Assembly: GCF_000828655.1 (NCBI RefSeq)
Contig: NZ_AP014509.1
Location: 1,674,001-1,738,000, forward strand
Length of the DNA: 64,000 bases
From: Thermotoga caldifontis AZM44c09
GTDB taxonomy: Bacteria > Thermotogota > Thermotogae > Thermotogales > DSM-5069
Reading direction: 5' to 3'
Position 1 is the first letter of the stretch, and every line of letters starts with the position of its first letter. The notes below the pieces were generated by a model that was given only the letters and a program-made list of their open reading frames with translations, was not told the DNA's origin and made no database searches. Below are positions 61,451-64,000 of this stretch, piece by piece. Position numbers and translations under genes: made by a program.

Positions 61451-61894
61451 ATGGAATGGGCGATCGTCTATTTCACACGTACTGGCAACTGCGAACGCAT
61501 CGCCACAAAGCTCTCCGAAATGACAGGTTATCCGGCAATCAGGCTGGTCGATGATGTCAACTGGTCAGGTTTTCTTGGATTCATCAAGGCAGGTTTCTAT
61601 GCTCTGACGGGAAAACGAACCAGGATAAGGCTCGAGGGTAAACTCGATGCGGAACGCATCGTTTTGGTCACACCCATCTGGGCCGGTTTCATCACGCCCG
61701 CTGCGAGGTCCTTTCTGGACCACTTCGATCCATCCAAGATTTTACTCGTCACCGTGTCTGAGGTGACCACACCGGAGGACGTGCACAGATCACTGAAGCG
61801 GAAATACAACCTTCTGGGGGTTCACGGATTCACACGCAAGACCAACGAGGACGAAACGATAAAGCGTTTGGCTGAAACGTTGCAGAAACTTTGA
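61451..61894 (+). CDS. Flavodoxin-like protein
   Basis: A 147-residue flavodoxin-fold protein. It begins WAIVYFTRTGNCERIATKL, where TRTGN is the FMN phosphate-binding loop. A second conserved region, LVTPIWAGFITPAARSFLDH near residue 75, matches the WxG loop of flavodoxins that contacts the isoalloxazine ring. It is probably a small FMN redox carrier or flavoprotein quinone-reductase relative. The ATG lies behind GGCGGTG. It stands alone between comM and the tRNA cluster. Partner unknown. Confidence 0.85.
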   Translation: MEWAIVYFTRTGNCERIATKLSEMTGYPAIRLVDDVNWSGFLGFIKAGFYALTGKRTRIRLEGKLDAERIVLVTPIWAGFITPAARSFLDHFDPSKILLVTVSEVTTPEDVHRSLKRKYNLLGVHGFTRKTNEDETIKRLAETLQKL

Positions 61895-61909
61895 GACCCA
61901 TTTTGGCCC

Positions 61910-61938
61910 TTGAAAAGACTGCGAGCCTGTGGTAATAT
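61910..61938 (+). promoter_or_regulatory. Promoter of the tRNA-Lys-Leu-Gly cluster
   Basis: TTGAAA (61910-61915) and TAATAT (61933-61938) with a 17-base spacer, 23 bases before the tRNA-Lys 5' end. Strong and well placed for a three-tRNA transcript. Confidence 0.8.
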
Positions 61939-61961
61939 TCTAATGGCACTGTCGACTGGTT

Positions 61962-62037
61962 GACCCGCTAGCTCAGCAGGCAGAGCACCTGACTTTTAAT
62001 CAGGGGGTCCTGGGTTCGAGTCCCAGGCGGGTCACCA
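61962..62037 (+). tRNA. tRNA-Lys (anticodon TTT)
   Basis: Acceptor GACCCGC/GCGGGTC is fully paired. The D arm is closed by GCTC/GAGC, the anticodon stem CCTGA/TCAGG encloses CTTTTAA with anticodon TTT, and the T stem is CTGGG/CCCAG around TTCGAGT. The discriminator is A and CCA is encoded at 62035-62037. First gene of the three-tRNA cluster. Confidence 0.97.
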
Positions 62038-62039
62038 GG

Positions 62040-62127
62040 GCGAGAGTGGCGGAACTGGCAGACGCGCTGGACTTAGAATCCAGTGGACGATGAGTCCGTG
62101 TGGGTTCAAGTCCCACCTCTCGCACCA
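62040..62127 (+). tRNA. tRNA-Leu (anticodon TAG)
   Basis: An 88-base class II tRNA. Acceptor GCGAGAG/CTCTCGC is paired, the anticodon stem CTGGA/TCCAG encloses CTTAGAA with anticodon TAG, and a long variable arm lies around GTGGACGATGAGTCC. The T arm is GTGGG/CCCAC. Discriminator A and encoded CCA at 62125-62127. It starts two bases after tRNA-Lys. Confidence 0.97.
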
Positions 62128-62131
62128 GATT

Positions 62132-62206
62132 GCGGGCGTAGCTCAGCGGTAGAGCGTCTGCTTGCCAAGCAGAAGGTCGCGGGTTCGAAACCCGTCGCCC
62201 GCTCCA
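62132..62206 (+). tRNA. tRNA-Gly (anticodon GCC)
   Basis: Acceptor GCGGGCG/CGCCCGC is fully paired. The anticodon stem TCTGC/GCAGA encloses TTGCCAA with anticodon GCC, and the T stem is GCGGG/CCCGT. Discriminator U and CCA at 62204-62206. It differs from the tRNA-Gly(CCC) at 46026-46100 at about nine of 75 positions. Confidence 0.97.
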
Positions 62207-62210
62207 AATA

Positions 62211-62240
62211 ATCCCCCTGCACTGCAGGGGGATTTCTTTC
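62211..62240 (+). terminator. Rho-independent terminator of the tRNA cluster
   Basis: ATCCCCCTGC and GCAGGGGGAT pair over ten bases around ACT, followed by TTTCTTTC. It begins four bases after the last tRNA CCA, and the sequence onward to uvrA has no other structure. Confidence 0.88.
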
Positions 62241-62338
62241 ATTGTGCCTGAAACGATCCCGACCCGGACAAACCTGCGTTAAAATTTTCAGGACGGATCG
62301 ATAGTCAAAACCAGACGCCCGTACGGGGGTAGAGAGTC

Positions 62339-64000
62339 TTGAACGTCATCAGAATAAAAGGTGCGCGCGTCCACAATCTGAAGAACATAGATGTTGAGAT
62401 CCCAAAGAACACCATCACCGTGATCACAGGTGTTTCTGGCTCCGGTAAGTCGTCTCTCGCCATGGACACCATATACGCCGAAGGTCAGCGCAGATACTTA
62501 GAATCTCTCTCCGCTTACGCTCGGCAATTCCTTGGAGAACTGAAGAAACCCGATGTGGACAGCATAGAGGGTCTCTCGCCGGCCATAGCGATCGACCAGA
62601 AGAGTGCGTCACACAACCCGCGTTCCACCGTTGGCACCACAACGGAAGTGTACGACCATCTCAGAGTGTTGTTCGCCAAGATTGGGGAGCCCCACTGTCC
62701 ATCCTGCGGGAGGCCGGTCGAAAAGAAGAGCATCGACGAGATCGTCAAGGACGTGTTCTCCAGGTTCCCCGTCTCCTCACGCATTTACGTTCTCTCACCT
62801 ATCGCGATAGACAAGAAAGGAACGTTCAAAAAGGAACTCCAGAATCTCGCTTCCAAAGGTTTCGTTCGCGTTGAGATAGATGGTCAGATCTTCAGAATTG
62901 AAGAGGTCGGAGAGCTCGATAAGAACAAACGGCACACGATCAAACTCGTAGTGGACAGACTGGTGCTGTCAGAAACCGAAAAGCACAGACTCGCGGACGA
63001 CATCGAAATCGCATTCAGAGAGAGCAACGGTTTTGTCGAGATCAGAAACGTCGATACCAATGAAAGTTTGCTTTTCAGCGAGCACATGATGTGTCCTGTC
63101 TGTGGCATCGGACTTCCTGAGATAAACCCCAAGCTCTTCTCTTTCAACAATCCTTACGGAGCGTGTCCAAACTGCCACGGCCTTGGGTACAACCTCCAGA
63201 TAGATCCTGCACTCGTTGTCGACGAGCATCTGAGCATAGAAGAAGGTGCGTTGCTTCCTTTCGGTCACAGTGAGTACTACATGCCCATCATCAGGAAGAT
63301 CGTGAAGATGTTCGGTGCCTCCACCGAAGTCCCATTCAAAGAATTGCCTGCGATCGTTCAGGAAGCACTCCTTTACGGTTATGGAGACTTCGAAGGCGCG
63401 GTCAATTTTCTGCAGCGACGCTACGAACAGACCGCGTCGGAGGACATAAAAGAGTGGATCGAAAAGAATTTCATCGTTCAGAAGGTTTGTCCCGTTTGCA
63501 ACGGTAAAAGACTCAAACCCGAGGCGCTCGCCGTCACCATAAGGGGCCTCAACATCATCGACGTGACGAACCTCACCATAGAGAAGGCTTACAAATTTTT
63601 CGAAGACCTCCAGGCCTCTCTTACGGAGAGGGAAAGCAAGATCGTTGGAGATCTTTTGACCGAGATAAAGAAAAGACTCCAGTTCATGCTCGACGTGGGA
63701 CTGGGTTATCTCACCCTCTCACGACCCGTGAACACTCTATCCGGTGGTGAAGCTCAGAGGATCAGGCTCGCCACGCAGATAGGTTCCGGTCTGACCGGTG
63801 TGACGTACGTTCTGGACGAGCCAACGATCGGGTTGCACCAGAGAGACAACATCAGACTCATCAACACACTCAAGAAATTGAAGGATCTGGGAAACACCGT
63901 GATCGTGGTCGAACACGACGAAGAGATCATAAGGAATGCGGACTACATAGTCGATCTTGGACCTTTCGGTGGCGAGCGTGGTGGCAAGGTCGTGTTCGCT
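62339..64000 (+). CDS. uvrA: Excinuclease ABC subunit A, 3' end outside window
   Basis: UvrA is the damage-sensing ATPase of nucleotide excision repair. The 554 visible codons cover the first ATPase half and the start of the second region. Walker [11 protein letters not shown] is near residue 31. The first zinc-finger cysteines are CPSCGRPVE near 121, and [28 protein letters not shown] is near 252 (252-279). A further [13 protein letters not shown] precedes the first signature [16 protein letters not shown] near 470, and Walker [13 protein letters not shown] is near 500. The TTG start follows GGGGGTAGAGAGTC. The gene runs past position 64000, so its end is unseen. A weak TAAAAT at 62280-62285 may be its -10. 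Confidence 0.96.
   Translation, partial: MNVIRIKGARVHNLKNIDVEIPKNTITVITGVSGSGKSSLAMDTIYAEGQRRYLESLSAYARQFLGELKKPDVDSIEGLSPAIAIDQKSASHNPRSTVGTTTEVYDHLRVLFAKIGEPHCPSCGRPVEKKSIDEIVKDVFSRFPVSSRIYVLSPIAIDKKGTFKKELQNLASKGFVRVEIDGQIFRIEEVGELDKNKRHTIKLVVDRLVLSETEKHRLADDIEIAFRESNGFVEIRNVDTNESLLFSEHMMCPVCGIGLPEINPKLFSFNNPYGACPNCHGLGYNLQIDPALVVDEHLSIEEGALLPFGHSEYYMPIIRKIVKMFGASTEVPFKELPAIVQEALLYGYGDFEGAVNFLQRRYEQTASEDIKEWIEKNFIVQKVCPVCNGKRLKPEALAVTIRGLNIIDVTNLTIEKAYKFFEDLQASLTERESKIVGDLLTEIKKRLQFMLDVGLGYLTLSRPVNTLSGGEAQRIRLATQIGSGLTGVTYVLDEPTIGLHQRDNIRLINTLKKLKDLGNTVIVVEHDEEIIRNADYIVDLGPFGGERGGKVVFA

Noticed and set aside
1..64000. CRISPR arrays, insertion sequences, prophage or toxin-antitoxin loci
   Set aside because: I saw no regularly spaced repeats, transposase or phage-type proteins anywhere in the window.

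Overview
The window is about 64 kb of chromosome from a Thermotogae bacterium, most likely a Pseudothermotoga-like species of moderate GC content. I infer this from protein style (MnmE, GlgA, S15, PNPase and the Na+-decarboxylase beta subunit all read as Thermotogae), from the stacked peptide/sugar-type (Opp/Dpp) ABC operons, and from frequent TTG and GTG starts behind strong GGAGG sites. No database search was possible, so the genus is inference. Genes are packed tightly, many with ATGA, TTGA or GTGA overlaps, and no gene-free stretch exceeds 300 bases. I see no IS element, prophage or CRISPR array.

Layout. 1-4.5 kb (minus): asnS-ruvB-yggS-yggT-nadK-phoU. 4.6-7.9 kb (plus): tRNA-Cys, a terminator, rtcB, an MFS permease and an RseC-like protein. 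7.9-12.5 kb (minus): hutU, a Na+-translocating decarboxylase beta subunit, korD, korA and a ferritin-like protein. Divergent from hutU run a two-subunit fumarase and a chemoreceptor (12.6-15.4 kb). 15.4-21 kb (minus) is a complete Opp/Dpp ABC operon. 21-23.5 kb holds a rhomboid protease and an unusual P-loop protein resembling PEPCK/HPr kinase. 23.5-26.6 kb is a tctA-tctC-tctB tricarboxylate transporter operon. 26.8-32.8 kb is a second Dpp system whose binding protein is convergent with the permease/ATPase genes. 32.9-38.8 kb carries an ECF-type ATPase pair, an RsmC-like methyltransferase, pyruvate phosphate dikinase and a secreted unknown protein.

39.0-46.1 kb contains hup and, on the other strand, a long RNA-metabolism unit: tRNA-Gly(CCC)-rpsO-pnp-M16 peptidase-HD-GYP-yqeY-mnmE. 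46.2-52.3 kb (minus) is udk, a large envelope metallopeptidase-like protein, glgA, galT, spoVS and a small unknown. 52.4-57.1 kb has a histidine phosphatase and a third Dpp operon (SBP, B, C, unknown protein) without ATPases. 57.1-61.9 kb (plus) is osmC, a macro-domain gene, a DUF1844 gene, ychF, a DUF212 gene, comM and a flavodoxin. The window ends with a Lys-Leu-Gly tRNA cluster, a terminator and the first 554 codons of uvrA.

Themes: fermentative catabolism of peptides and organic acids (three Opp/Dpp systems, TctABC, urocanate hydratase, 2-oxoacid:ferredoxin oxidoreductase subunits, Na+-decarboxylase subunit, fumarase), and RNA metabolism. Two protein-coding units, rtcB and rpsO-pnp..., appear to be transcribed from tRNA promoters, with the tRNA as the 5' part of the message. 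The best candidates for new biology are the PEPCK/HPrK-like protein (21729-23447), the metallopeptidase-propeller-barrel fusion (49258-51672), the chemoreceptor with a C-terminal, apparently cytoplasmic Cache-like domain, and these tRNA-led messages.
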